Below, one piece after another: positions 6,361 to 13,209 of a stretch of DNA of 13,209 nt. The stretch comes from Scatosoma sp045127595. GTDB lineage: Bacteria > Bacillota > Clostridia > Christensenellales > Borkfalkiaceae. The stretch is taken from assembly GCA_045127595.1 (NCBI GenBank), contig JBGVQS010000005.1:1-13209 (forward strand), read 5' to 3'. How positions within the stretch are numbered: the stretch's first letter is position 1; each line of letters starts with the position of its first letter. Below the pieces are notes generated by a model, which saw nothing but the letters and a program-made list of their open reading frames with translations, did not search any database and was not told where the DNA came from. The translations under genes and the position numbers were made by a program.

Positions 6361-6376
6361 ACACAAAATATGGTAT
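6361..6376. promoter_or_regulatory. NrdR box C upstream of the nrdDG -35
   Basis: ACACAAAATATGGTAT has 12 of 16 consensus matches. Its reverse complement differs from box B at only two positions. Centre-to-centre spacing to box B is 33 bp, close to three helical turns, as expected for paired NrdR sites. Confidence 0.6.
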
Positions 6377-6497
6377 AGAAAAAACTTATAGTGTACACGG
6401 CGTATAAAAAGGTGAAACTCCTTTAAAATAAAGGCTTTCCGATTTTTTTCAAAAAAACTTCCATAGAAAAATAAAATACCTTTATTTTTTCACGTAA
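6377..6497. other. Intergenic AT-rich spacer upstream of nrdDG
   Basis: This stretch contains a small palindrome CCTTTA-AAA-TAAAGG (6420s) and an ACTTATAGTGT half-match to an NrdR box near 6384-6394. Both are too weak to call. A 13-codon minus-strand frame near 6424-6465 has no well-placed ribosome binding site. No gene is supported. Confidence 0.4.
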
Positions 6498-6523
6498 AAA
6501 AAGACGGCAAAAACCGTCTTTTT
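6498..6523 (-). terminator. Intrinsic terminator after the Rho-like gene
   Basis: AAAAAGACGG (6498-6507) pairs perfectly with CCGTCTTTTT (6514-6523). On the minus strand the stem is followed by further T (TT then ACG). It lies 15 bases past the stop codon and could also work on the plus strand. Confidence 0.85.
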
Positions 6524-6538
6524 GAGTCAATTTCTGGA

Positions 6539-8026
6539 TTATGAAAGGTCTTCAATCAGCTTTTGAAAGTAAGAAAAATCTTTTGCTTGTTCCAAAGCGC
6601 GCACTGCAGATTCTTCGCCATGTTTAGAGATAACGCTACTACAAATCCGTTCTTCTAAATCCCGTTCGAGATCTGTTTGCAATAACTCCCTTTGCTGTAA
6701 ATTTGACTCTACAAAATCTATGGAAGGATAAATTCTCTTTTGCGCAAGTTCCTTACTTAAACGATATTCCGCGCTTGCAATCGCGGTTAAGCCTACGCGA
6801 AGAAGCTCGTCCGCGGGATTTCCCGTTTGTTCGGATACGGAAGCCAACATTGTCAACGAGCCTTTTTCAAAACATCTTGCCGAGCCGAAATATTTTTTAA
6901 CGTATTGCAAGGTTTTACTTTCCAAACCAAACGTAAGATTGTTTCCTCCGGAAGAAGCATCCGTATCGTTATAAGCGCGAGCCAAGGAGTTAAGAGAATC
7001 GACGAGCAATAAAACGTCTTCCCCCATCTCTGTTAAGGATTTCGCGCGTTTCATAAGGAAATCCGCGATAAAAACTTGACGGTCAGGATCGTCTTCGTAG
7101 GTGGTATACAACAAATTTTCCTTAGGAATAATCGAACGGAATTGTGCAACCGCTTCGGGCGCTTGATCGATCAATAATACAAGCAACGTAAGGTTTTGCG
7201 TATTTTTCTTTACCGCCAAAGCAATGTCCAATAAAAACTTCGTTTTGCCTGTTTTGGGAGCACCGACTACGCAAGCACGCTGCCCTTTCCCGAGCGGAAG
7301 AACGTAATCTAAATATTTTGCAACGGCAGAATTCTCCCCTGTTGTACCGCAAAGAGCGATTTTCTCCGTCGGAGCACAAATTTCTTCCTGCTCGAAAACA
7401 GTGCGTTTAAAAGTATTAACGACGCGATTGTTCACAGTAAGTACGTCTACCGCCATATATGCCGCGTTTCCGCGTTGCGCGTGGCATGTAATAACGTCCC
7501 CTTCACGCAAGCCGTATTGTTCCTTTAAAGCTGTACTAAAAAGCAATTTCCGATCGCTATCTTCCCCATTGAGCGGCAATAAATAAAAAACTTCGTTCAA
7601 ATTTTGTAGCTGTCCGCAATGAATTTCCGTTGCTTCTGCTAATTTTTGTTTTACCTGTTCCGCATCGGGATCTTCTAAGCGTAATCCCCAATCGTTTAAT
7701 TCCTTTACTCGTTGCCGTTCCAAGGCAAAATTAAACGTTGACGGCGTATTTCCCGCAATATACCTTACGCGAAGCTGCGCCATCTTTTCTACAATTTCTT
7801 CGTCCACCTTCACGTTCTTAATCGGCGCGCCCTTATTCGATTTCGGAACGGGCGCAAGCACGCCAGTAAAAATCGCAACAATCCCGTCTATGAGTTCCCC
7901 CTTTTTCATTTTTGTGGGATTATCCAAACCGATTTCTCTGCCGTAAATACGTAAATCGCCGATACTGCGGCTGTTTAAATACTCCTTCGCGGCATACGTA
8001 AATTCTTTAAATTCATTATTAGGCAT
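6539..8026 (-). CDS. Divergent Rho-like protein with altered catalytic residues
   Basis: At 495 residues this is homologous along its length to transcription terminator Rho, a hexameric RNA-dependent ATPase. A SAP-like Rho_N segment (about 15-55), a degenerate cold-shock RNA-binding domain (about 132-200) and a RecA-type ATPase (about 225-450) appear in order. Walker A GAPKTGKT (255-262), Walker B LLLVDS (339-344) and LARAYN are kept. Aligned by eye to E. coli Rho without gaps in these blocks, catalytic E211 is Q288, the R212 valve is A289, K326 of the R-loop is T414 (EEFKGTGN becomes VGLTAIAS) and arginine finger R366 is Q444. The RNP motif GFGFLR reads NEVFYLL. It probably binds nucleotide but may hydrolyse it poorly or not at all. 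It could be the lineage's only, unusual Rho, or a non-terminating paralogue. Its start overlaps the upstream hydrolase by 8 bases; GGAG lies about 10 bases before the ATG. Confidence 0.85.
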   Translation of the reverse strand: MPNNEFKEFTYAAKEYLNSRSIGDLRIYGREIGLDNPTKMKKGELIDGIVAIFTGVLAPVPKSNKGAPIKNVKVDEEIVEKMAQLRVRYIAGNTPSTFNFALERQRVKELNDWGLRLEDPDAEQVKQKLAEATEIHCGQLQNLNEVFYLLPLNGEDSDRKLLFSTALKEQYGLREGDVITCHAQRGNAAYMAVDVLTVNNRVVNTFKRTVFEQEEICAPTEKIALCGTTGENSAVAKYLDYVLPLGKGQRACVVGAPKTGKTKFLLDIALAVKKNTQNLTLLVLLIDQAPEAVAQFRSIIPKENLLYTTYEDDPDRQVFIADFLMKRAKSLTEMGEDVLLLVDSLNSLARAYNDTDASSGGNNLTFGLESKTLQYVKKYFGSARCFEKGSLTMLASVSEQTGNPADELLRVGLTAIASAEYRLSKELAQKRIYPSIDFVESNLQQRELLQTDLERDLEERICSSVISKHGEESAVRALEQAKDFSYFQKLIEDLS

Positions 8027-8669
8027 TATTTGTACGCTCCATATAAAGAATTTCCTTGGAATGTTTATCCAAGCTTTCTTTGGTTAAAATATATTCCCCG
8101 TTTAAACAAGAGATATACTTATCCGTCAAACGCAAAAACGCGTCGATAGCGGCAATATCCAAGCAACCGTCTTGGGGTAAATAATGCATGGGAATCGTCA
8201 GCTTTGCCCCGATTTTATCGGCGTATTCTTTTGCTTGCAAAGCGTCAATCGTATACCGACCGCCTACGGGAATCAACAGCACGTCGGGCTTGCCGATTTT
8301 TTGTAATAAATCTTCCCGACAGCTTTCCCCTAAATCGCCCAAATGGCAAAATTCGATTCCGTCTACCTTGATTTTAAATATGACGTTTTTACCACGTAAA
8401 GCGCCCTGCTTTTCGTCATGCCAACTGTTTTCCCCGCGGATCTCTATCCCGTTAAACTCGTACACGGTGGCTTCGTTTGCAACGAACTGCACTTCGCTTA
8501 CCGCTTGCAAATAATTATGATCAAAATGCGCATGGCTTGTTGTAACAATTTGCGCGGAAAGCCCCTGCGGTAATTCGTACCCCACCTGTGTATAAGGATC
8601 GGTCAATACGCAAATACCGTCGTCGCTAATTATCTGAAAGCAGGAATGTCCCAAATATCTAATTTTCAT
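8019..8669 (-). CDS. UlaG/UPF0173-like metal-dependent hydrolase (MBL fold)
   Basis: This 216-residue protein has a metallo-beta-lactamase fold and is probably cytoplasmic; its substrate is unknown. The metal-binding signature HxHxDH is H46-A-H48-F-D50-H51. Further likely ligands are H84 (SWHD), H109 with D112 (HLGDLG) and H162 (PMHY). N-terminal MKIRYLGHSCF is typical of the UlaG-like/UPF0173 branch, which includes lactonases and many uncharacterised enzymes. ATG 8669 has GGGG/AAGGGG just upstream, overlapping the stop codon of the preceding DUF1934 gene 9 bases away. It overlaps the Rho-like gene by 8 bases, so the three genes look translationally linked. Metal ligands are intact, so activity is likely. 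The actual reaction cannot be inferred. Confidence 0.88.
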   Translation of the reverse strand: MKIRYLGHSCFQIISDDGICVLTDPYTQVGYELPQGLSAQIVTTSHAHFDHNYLQAVSEVQFVANEATVYEFNGIEIRGENSWHDEKQGALRGKNVIFKIKVDGIEFCHLGDLGESCREDLLQKIGKPDVLLIPVGGRYTIDALQAKEYADKIGAKLTIPMHYLPQDGCLDIAAIDAFLRLTDKYISCLNGEYILTKESLDKHSKEILYMERTNNA

Positions 8670-8678
8670 AATTTCCCC

Positions 8679-9062
8679 TTATTTTTCTTTCGCAAACAAG
8701 CGAATCTTCATTTCTTGCCGTTCGTCGCCAAACAATAAATCGTACTGCATGGATAACAATAACGAATCTTTTTGCAAGGAATAATTTACCTTTTTTCCAA
8801 GGACTGAAAGGGCTCCATTAGAACCGCCTATCCCAAGAATCCCTTGCGTTAAAACGCCTTCCTGCACCGTCAAACGGAGCGTGTAATCCCCTTCACGGAA
8901 AATTTTCACCGTGTTTTTCTCGATGTCGATACGCACCTGCGTGCTGTTTTCCATATATTCAATTTTTGCGTTTATTGCGGTAATTTCCGCTTGCGCGGCG
9001 GTCGTAAAATGGGTTTCTTTTCCATCCGTTACCGTAGTGATCGTTAATTGACATGCTTTCAT
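8679..9062 (-). CDS. DUF1934 (YwiB-like) beta-barrel protein
   Basis: This 127-residue protein fits the DUF1934 family, small lipocalin-like barrels of unknown function common in Firmicutes. The pattern is alternating beta strands with a late LSMQYDLLFG segment and a basic C-terminal strand (MKIRLF). No signal peptide is visible. The frame stays open to 9101, but ATG 9062 is chosen because GAGG lies 7 bases upstream and the predicted -10 at 9086-9081 would fall inside the longer version. It opens a three-gene unit with the hydrolase and the Rho-like gene. The family assignment comes from pattern memory rather than a search. Confidence 0.72.
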   Translation of the reverse strand: MKACQLTITTVTDGKETHFTTAAQAEITAINAKIEYMENSTQVRIDIEKNTVKIFREGDYTLRLTVQEGVLTQGILGIGGSNGALSVLGKKVNYSLQKDSLLLSMQYDLLFGDERQEMKIRLFAKEK

Positions 9063-9080
9063 CTTCTTTCCTCTAATGCC

Positions 9081-9109
9081 ATTATAACAAATATTTTTCA
9101 AAAAGTAAA
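9081..9109 (-). promoter_or_regulatory. Promoter of the DUF1934-hydrolase-Rho-like unit
   Basis: On the minus strand TATAAT (9086-9081) is preceded after 17 bases by TTTACT (9109-9104), a four-of-six -35. The predicted start near 9074 leaves a leader of about 12 bases with the ribosome binding site. It lies just after the hairpin that ends tyrA. Confidence 0.65.
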
Positions 9110-9130
9110 TAACTTTTGTCGAATTTTGTA

Positions 9131-9160
9131 AAATAATAGGAAAACGATCAATCGTTTTCC
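9131..9160 (-). terminator. Hairpin over the tyrA stop codon, weak terminator
   Basis: GGAAAACGA (9139-9147) pairs with TCGTTTTCC (9152-9160) around TCAA. The loop and stem contain the last codons and TGA stop of tyrA. The minus-strand tail TATTATTTT is T-rich but interrupted, so termination may be partial. Confidence 0.55.
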
Positions 9161-9972
9161 CGCTTGATAGATTCGCGGATCAGTCTGCCCGCTTTTAATT
9201 GTTCACGCAAAGACTCCTCGTCATTATTTTTCAAGGAAGCCCTATATTCGCTCAAATGCATAATCAAGCCGTCTAATTCTTCTAAAATATAGGCACGATT
9301 GCTCATATAAAGATCCGTCCAAATATTCTCGTCCACGCCTGCGATACGAGTCATATCTTGAAAACTGCCCCCAGTAAAGCCGTCGCAGCCTTTGACCTGC
9401 GCGCTTTTTACGTATGCGTTCGAAACAAGATGTGCAAGCTGGGACGTGAGCGCGATTTTACGATCGTGTTCTTCAGCGCTACATTCTACAATTTTAGCAA
9501 AACCCATTTGACGGGCGTATTCTTTGGCTTTTGAAAGTGCGGTTTTATCCGTTTTTTCGCAACAAGTTATTACCAAATTGGCGCGCTGAAATAGCGTAGA
9601 TGTTGCCGAGGCAATCCCCGACGTTTCCTTTCCTGCCATAGGATGTAATCCAACGTAGCGGTAATTGCGTTTTTCCTCATATACAGCCTTTTCAAGCGCA
9701 AGCTTTACCCCGCAAACGTCATAAACAAATGCGTTATCTTTAAAAGAAAGGGTTTTTAAAAGTGAAATTGCCGCATAAGGCGGTACTGCGATAAATACCG
9801 TATCGTATAAGGAAATATCCCGTGCTTTTGCCTGAATATATCCTTTTTGACGAGCGTATTCTACCGCAGTTTCATCTAAATCCATGCCGTCGACGGTATA
9901 GCCTGCGTTCGTCAATGCGCCGCAAAGAGAACCGCCTATAATCCCTAAACCGATAACCGCTATTTTTTCCAT
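9148..9972 (-). CDS. tyrA: Prephenate dehydrogenase
   Basis: This enzyme oxidatively decarboxylates prephenate to 4-hydroxyphenylpyruvate in tyrosine synthesis, using NAD(P)+. From the start used here it is 274 residues. An N-terminal Rossmann fold has GLGIIGGS at about 8-15. HPMAGKETSG starts near 110, TSQLAH has its histidine near 181, and GGSFQDMTRIA lies near 201-211; all are family hallmarks. The protein ends soon after the helical dimerisation region, so it lacks the C-terminal ACT domain found in B. subtilis TyrA. Feedback control by tyrosine through that domain is therefore unlikely. ATG 9972 is chosen because GGAGA lies about 6 bases before it; the frame extends to a TTG at 9984. It appears monocistronic and is not next to other aromatic genes. 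Confidence 0.93.
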   Translation of the reverse strand: MEKIAVIGLGIIGGSLCGALTNAGYTVDGMDLDETAVEYARQKGYIQAKARDISLYDTVFIAVPPYAAISLLKTLSFKDNAFVYDVCGVKLALEKAVYEEKRNYRYVGLHPMAGKETSGIASATSTLFQRANLVITCCEKTDKTALSKAKEYARQMGFAKIVECSAEEHDRKIALTSQLAHLVSNAYVKSAQVKGCDGFTGGSFQDMTRIAGVDENIWTDLYMSNRAYILEELDGLIMHLSEYRASLKNNDEESLREQLKAGRLIRESIKREND

Positions 9973-9993
9973 ACTTCTCTCCAAATCTTTTCT

Positions 9994-10028
9994 ATTATAT
10001 TAGCATATATTACGTGAAATTTCAAGCG
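9994..10028 (-). promoter_or_regulatory. Probable promoter of tyrA
   Basis: A perfect TATAAT (9999-9994) lies 22 bases before ATG 9972. TTGAAA is present upstream but 20 bases away. TTGAAA with an overlapping TAATAT gives 17-base spacing. The -10 is convincing and the -35 is uncertain. Confidence 0.5.
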
Positions 10029-10032
10029 TTTA

Positions 10033-10067
10033 CAAAAGAAAAATCCCTGCCGATTGTAGCAAGGATT
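10033..10067 (-). terminator. Intrinsic terminator after spoIIID
   Basis: On the minus strand AATCCTTGC (10067-10059) pairs with GCAGGGATT (10050-10042), nine pairs with one G-U and an 8-base loop, followed by TTTCTTTTG. It begins 9 bases after the spoIIID stop. Confidence 0.8.
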
Positions 10068-10075
10068 CGCTCTTT

Positions 10076-10342
10076 TTATTTTTCTTCGTCTAAACGGTGG
10101 TGTGAATATTTTTCACGAGTCGCATTCCCCCCTCGAATATGCCGTTCGCTTAAATTCAAATCCAACACCTGCCGTACAAGCTCGTAAAGTTCCGCGTCTA
10201 TGTATTTCAAACGTTCGGAAACGTCTTTATGTACCGTTGATTTACTGATGGAAAAATGCGCGGAACACGCCCGTACGGTACAACCCGTAGAAACGATATA
10301 TTCCGCGCATTTCATCACTCTGTCCTCAATATAATCCCACAA
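10076..10342 (-). CDS. spoIIID: Sporulation transcriptional regulator SpoIIID
   Basis: This 88-residue DNA-binding protein activates and represses mother-cell genes during endospore formation in the sigma-E stage. The start WDYIEDRVMKCAEYIV corresponds to HDYIKERTIKIGKYIV of B. subtilis SpoIIID. The helix-turn-helix at about residues 22-45 contains SISKSTVHKDVSERL, almost the family signature. RHIRGGNATREKY near 67-79 matches the conserved C-terminal basic region (RHLRGGEATKLKY). The start is TTG, supported by GGAGG 8 bases upstream and by the N-terminal match. It follows the topoisomerase A subunit by 75 bases with no clear terminator between, so some cotranscription is possible. A TATAAT-like element lies at 10377-10372. 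Its presence implies a spore-forming ancestor or host. Confidence 0.95.
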   Translation of the reverse strand: MWDYIEDRVMKCAEYIVSTGCTVRACSAHFSISKSTVHKDVSERLKYIDAELYELVRQVLDLNLSERHIRGGNATREKYSHHRLDEEK

Positions 10343-10371
10343 AATCCCGACCTCCGTAATCTCGTTACGAA

Positions 10372-10384
10372 ATTATACTATGTC
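10372..10384 (-). promoter_or_regulatory. Possible spoIIID promoter element
   Basis: CATAGTATAAT on the minus strand contains a perfect sigma-A -10 (TATAAT, 10377-10372) and a partial sigma-E -10 (CATA-N3-T). No good -35 of either type is at the expected distance. In B. subtilis spoIIID is sigma-E dependent, so the sigma-E reading is plausible but weak. Confidence 0.3.
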
Positions 10385-10417
10385 GGTTTTTCGGATTTTA
10401 TAACTGATTTTATCCGT

Positions 10418-12886
10418 TTATTCGTCTTTTTTATAATACAACGGATATACGGCTTTGACGGAATCCTCCGCAATACCCAAAACCTTTTTTGCACGCGCAC
10501 TTTGCACTGAAATGAACACGTCTTCGCTTGAAATTTCGGATACGGAATTCCCTTTTTCTACTACAGCCAGCTTATAAGGAACGGTTACGTAGGAAACCGC
10601 GAGCACTTTCGCACCGTCGCGCATACCTACGATAATCGAGCCTTTCTTATAACGTTTCGTCGGTTCGATTTGCGAAGAAATTACCCGTTTGAATTTCCCT
10701 TCGTCCGTTGCTACAATAATTTCCCCTTCGCCGTTGATTTGTTTCATAAATACGACTTCGTCGCCGTCGCGAAGCATAATACCGCGCACGCCCGTTGCGA
10801 CTCTGCCCTGCGTGGGAATGTCGTCCTTTGTTGCATTGACGCAAATCCCTTCTTTCGTTACCATGATAATCGTATCGTCTTCGGAGGTATCTTCTTCCAC
10901 GTTAATAACTTCGTCGTCTTCATTGAGTTTGACCGCTTGGAAAACGTCTTTGCGCTGTTCGTATTCCGCCCAGTCCGTCTTCTTAATCATACCCTTTTTC
11001 GTGAAGAACAATAAGCTTCCGTAAGGCATATGCTCGTCAAGGGCAAACATGGAAATAAGCTTTTCTCCCTGTTCCGCTTCTTCGGACAAATCTTTTAAGC
11101 TTACCCCTTCGTCGGAAAGCTTGCAAATCAAATCGGGATCGGAAATATCGAGTTTATGGCAGTTCCCGTAATTTGTGAACGCAAAAATCCGTTTATCCGT
11201 TACCGTTTTTAAGATTTTGGTCGCAATCAAGTGCGGTTTGAACTTTCCGTCAAGCGGTTTTTCCAAAGCTTCAACGTTCTTGCCCGTCAATACCTTGAAT
11301 TTATCGTCCGCAGTATATACGAAATGACAGCGCTCGCCCGCTTTTTTCTCCGTCGCGGTCGCAACCATTCCGTCCGCTTCTTCACGCGTGAATACCAAAC
11401 GGGATTTTCTCGGCGTGGGATATTTTTCTTTGATTTCCGTGATTTCTTCTTTGACGACTTGTAGCTGCAACTCTCCGCTCTTGGAAATTGCCGTAAGCTT
11501 TTTAATAAGCTTTTTCAGCTCTTTAAGCTCTTCTTCCAGCTTGAAAATTTCAAGTTTCGTCAAACGTGCAAGGCGCAAATCGAGAATTGCCTGCGCTTGC
11601 GCTTCGGAAATTTCAAAGCGTTCCATAAGACGATTTCTTGCGTCGCCAGTGCTGTCCGATTTTTTAATAGTGGCAATGACTTCGTCGATATTCTGTACGG
11701 CAATAATCAAGCCTTCTAAAATATGACAACGCTGTTGCGCTTGTTTCAAATCAAACAACGTTCTGCGTTTGATGACTTGCTGTTGATATTTTACGTAATG
11801 ACGGATAACGTCCATCAAACCGAGCTGTTGCGGTTTTCCGTCGGCAATCACGACCATATTGATACCGAACGTAACTTCCAAATCGGTATATTTATATAGG
11901 CATTTTAAAATCTCTTCGGGATCGGCGTCTTTTTTGATACGGATCAACGCGCGCATACCCGTTCTGTCCGATTCGTCGGCAACGTAATCAAGCCCCGCAA
12001 GCTCCTCTTTTTTCTCTTCGCGAAGATCAACAATCTTGCGCAAAAGCTGTGCTTTATTGACCTGATAAGGCAATTCGCTAATAATCAAATTTGTCTTGCC
12101 GTTGTCCGTCTTTTCTGCGGTAATCTTTGCGCGTAAGGTGATTTTTCCCCTACCCGTTTTATATGCTTGAATCAATTCGTTTGCGATAATCAAGCCGCCT
12201 GTGGGGAAATCGGGCGAAGGGATATATTCCATCATTTCTTCCAAAGAAATGGCAGGATTGTCGATATACGCCACTACGCCGTTGATAACTTCTTCTAAAT
12301 TATGCGTAGGAATGTTAGTTGCAAGCCCTACCGCAATCCCCGACGCACCGTTGACAAGTAAATTGGGGAAACGTCCGGGAAGAATGTCTGGTTCTTTTAA
12401 GCTATCGTCAAAGTTTAAGGAAAAGCTGACGGTTTCCTTATCAATATCGCGCAACAATTCCAACGCAAGCGGTTCCATACGCGCTTCGGTATAACGCATA
12501 GCAGCCGCAGGGTCGCCGTCTACCGAACCGAAGTTTCCGTGTCCGTTGACAAGCGTTTTGCCCATATTGAAATTCTGCGCCATACGCACCATTGCGTCAT
12601 ACACGGAGCTATCGCCGTGCGGGTGGTATTTACCCATACAATCCCCGACGATACGCGCGCTCTTTTTATGCGGTTTATCAGGGGTTAAGCCCATTTCGTT
12701 CATTGTGTATAAAATACGTCTTTGAACGGGCTTTAAGCCGTCTTCTACACGCGGTAACGCGCGATCGAGAATAACGAATTCCGCATACGGCAACATGGAC
12801 GAATGCAACACTTTTTCAAGCGGTTCGACGAACAGCTGTCCGGTCGGTTCAACGATTTTTTCCGGTTCTTTTTTACTTCTCGCCAT
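10418..12886 (-). CDS. Type IIA DNA topoisomerase subunit A (ParC/GyrA family)
   Basis: This is the DNA-breaking subunit of gyrase or topoisomerase IV. From the start used here it is 822 residues. The breakage-reunion domain includes RALPRVEDGLKPVQRRILY near 42-60 and the quinolone region GKYHPHGDSSVYDA near 85-98. The serine and aspartate at about 93 and 97 are the drug-sensitive residues. The active-site tyrosine is in MRYTEAR near 132. A long coiled-coil tower is followed by a C-terminal beta-pinwheel from about residue 500. The expected gyrase-specific GyrA box (QRRGGKG) is not seen in the first blade, which favours topoisomerase IV. ATG 12886 is chosen because AAGGAG lies 7 bases before it. 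It overlaps the B-subunit gene by 14 bases, so the two are coupled. Confidence 0.93.
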   Translation of the reverse strand: MARSKKEPEKIVEPTGQLFVEPLEKVLHSSMLPYAEFVILDRALPRVEDGLKPVQRRILYTMNEMGLTPDKPHKKSARIVGDCMGKYHPHGDSSVYDAMVRMAQNFNMGKTLVNGHGNFGSVDGDPAAAMRYTEARMEPLALELLRDIDKETVSFSLNFDDSLKEPDILPGRFPNLLVNGASGIAVGLATNIPTHNLEEVINGVVAYIDNPAISLEEMMEYIPSPDFPTGGLIIANELIQAYKTGRGKITLRAKITAEKTDNGKTNLIISELPYQVNKAQLLRKIVDLREEKKEELAGLDYVADESDRTGMRALIRIKKDADPEEILKCLYKYTDLEVTFGINMVVIADGKPQQLGLMDVIRHYVKYQQQVIKRRTLFDLKQAQQRCHILEGLIIAVQNIDEVIATIKKSDSTGDARNRLMERFEISEAQAQAILDLRLARLTKLEIFKLEEELKELKKLIKKLTAISKSGELQLQVVKEEITEIKEKYPTPRKSRLVFTREEADGMVATATEKKAGERCHFVYTADDKFKVLTGKNVEALEKPLDGKFKPHLIATKILKTVTDKRIFAFTNYGNCHKLDISDPDLICKLSDEGVSLKDLSEEAEQGEKLISMFALDEHMPYGSLLFFTKKGMIKKTDWAEYEQRKDVFQAVKLNEDDEVINVEEDTSEDDTIIMVTKEGICVNATKDDIPTQGRVATGVRGIMLRDGDEVVFMKQINGEGEIIVATDEGKFKRVISSQIEPTKRYKKGSIIVGMRDGAKVLAVSYVTVPYKLAVVEKGNSVSEISSEDVFISVQSARAKKVLGIAEDSVKAVYPLYYKKDE

Positions 12887-13209
12887 TTCCGCTCTCCTTT
12901 TCATTCTTCTTTTCTATCTTATCAATAAAGGTATCGCGCTTATTGAAATTTGCGTATTTTGCCAAGAATTCCTTTCTGCCTTCTACCTTATCGCCCATCA
13001 AAGTCGTAATCATGCGTTCCGCTTTTGCCGCGTCTTCAACGGTTACCTGTATCAAGTTTCTCGTTGCAGGGTTCATCGTCGTTTCCCAAAGCTGTTCCGC
13101 GCTCATCTCACCAAGCCCTTTATAGCGTTGGAGCTGATACCCTTTACCGATTTTTTCAATCTTTTCGTTGAGTTCCTTATCGTCGTACGCGTATTCTACC
13201 TTATCCCCT
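12873..13209 (-). CDS. C-terminus of type IIA topoisomerase subunit B (ParE/GyrB family), cut by window edge
   Basis: The frame is open to the right edge and encodes the last 111 residues of the ATPase/TOPRIM subunit. The hallmark QRYKGLGEMSAEQLWETTMNP and the later MGDKVEGRKEF are typical of the GyrB/ParE C-terminus. The ATPase domain lies outside the window. It overlaps the A-subunit start by 14 bases, the usual arrangement for the two subunits. The tail ends in a lysine- and glutamate-rich stretch. Gyrase and topoisomerase IV cannot be separated from this part alone; the paired A subunit lacks a visible GyrA box. Confidence 0.93.
   Translation of the reverse strand, partial: GDKVEYAYDDKELNEKIEKIGKGYQLQRYKGLGEMSAEQLWETTMNPATRNLIQVTVEDAAKAERMITTLMGDKVEGRKEFLAKYANFNKRDTFIDKIEKKNEKESGNGEK

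Noticed and set aside
6424..6465. 13-codon minus-strand frame that could be a leader peptide
   Set aside because: The nearest purine-rich site is about 15 bases away, it lies upstream of the nrdDG promoter, and nothing suggests attenuation.
7122..7379. 85-codon minus-strand frame inside the Rho-like gene
   Set aside because: It overlaps the Rho-like reading frame on the same strand in another phase and has no features of its own.
10670..11726. Plus-strand open frames opposite the topoisomerase A gene
   Set aside because: They are antisense shadows with low-complexity Ser/Phe content and no start signals.

Overview
The window is about 13.2 kb of a low-to-moderate GC chromosome in which every protein gene reads on the minus strand. 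It probably comes from an anaerobic, spore-forming member of the Firmicutes (Clostridia), plausibly an uncultured gut lineage. The main clues are a spoIIID sporulation regulator, an oxygen-sensitive class III ribonucleotide reductase (nrdD-nrdG) with NrdR-type boxes, purine-rich Shine-Dalgarno sites, sigma-A type promoters and many intrinsic terminators. The assignment is inferred from gene content only; no 16S or other marker is present.

Layout, followed from the right edge leftwards, which is the direction of transcription. (1) 13209-10418: the end of a GyrB/ParE-type subunit overlaps a complete GyrA/ParC-type subunit, giving a type IIA topoisomerase pair. spoIIID follows with its own terminator. 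(2) 9972-9148: prephenate dehydrogenase (tyrA) with its own promoter and a hairpin over its stop codon. (3) 9062-6539: a three-gene unit of a DUF1934 protein, a UlaG-like metallo-beta-lactamase-fold hydrolase and a highly divergent Rho-like protein, from one promoter (9081-9109) to a strong terminator (6498-6523). (4) 6376-3477: an nrdDG operon whose promoter and leader carry up to four NrdR-like boxes. (5) 3440-2772: a membrane-anchored protein of unknown function whose start codon lies inside the hairpin that ends nrdDG. (6) 2691-2391: a tRNA-Thr(GGT) gene with a consensus promoter and terminator, followed by a second copy of its 3' end and terminator. (7) 2348-420: an ABC exporter with an inverted repeat over its promoter. 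(8) 570-1: gene-poor AT-rich DNA holding a plus-strand terminator and possible small RNA, the fragmentary end of a histidine kinase, and the start of a ribbon-helix-helix-like regulator cut by the window edge.

Most of the window is housekeeping: DNA topology, nucleotide reduction, tyrosine synthesis, one tRNA and export. The most unusual item is the Rho-like protein. It keeps the Rho fold motifs and the P-loop, but the positions matching the E. coli Rho catalytic glutamate, arginine valve, R-loop lysine and arginine finger are all changed. Next in interest are the possible C-rich-loop small RNA antisense to the ABC exporter 3' UTR, and the tRNA 3'-end duplication.
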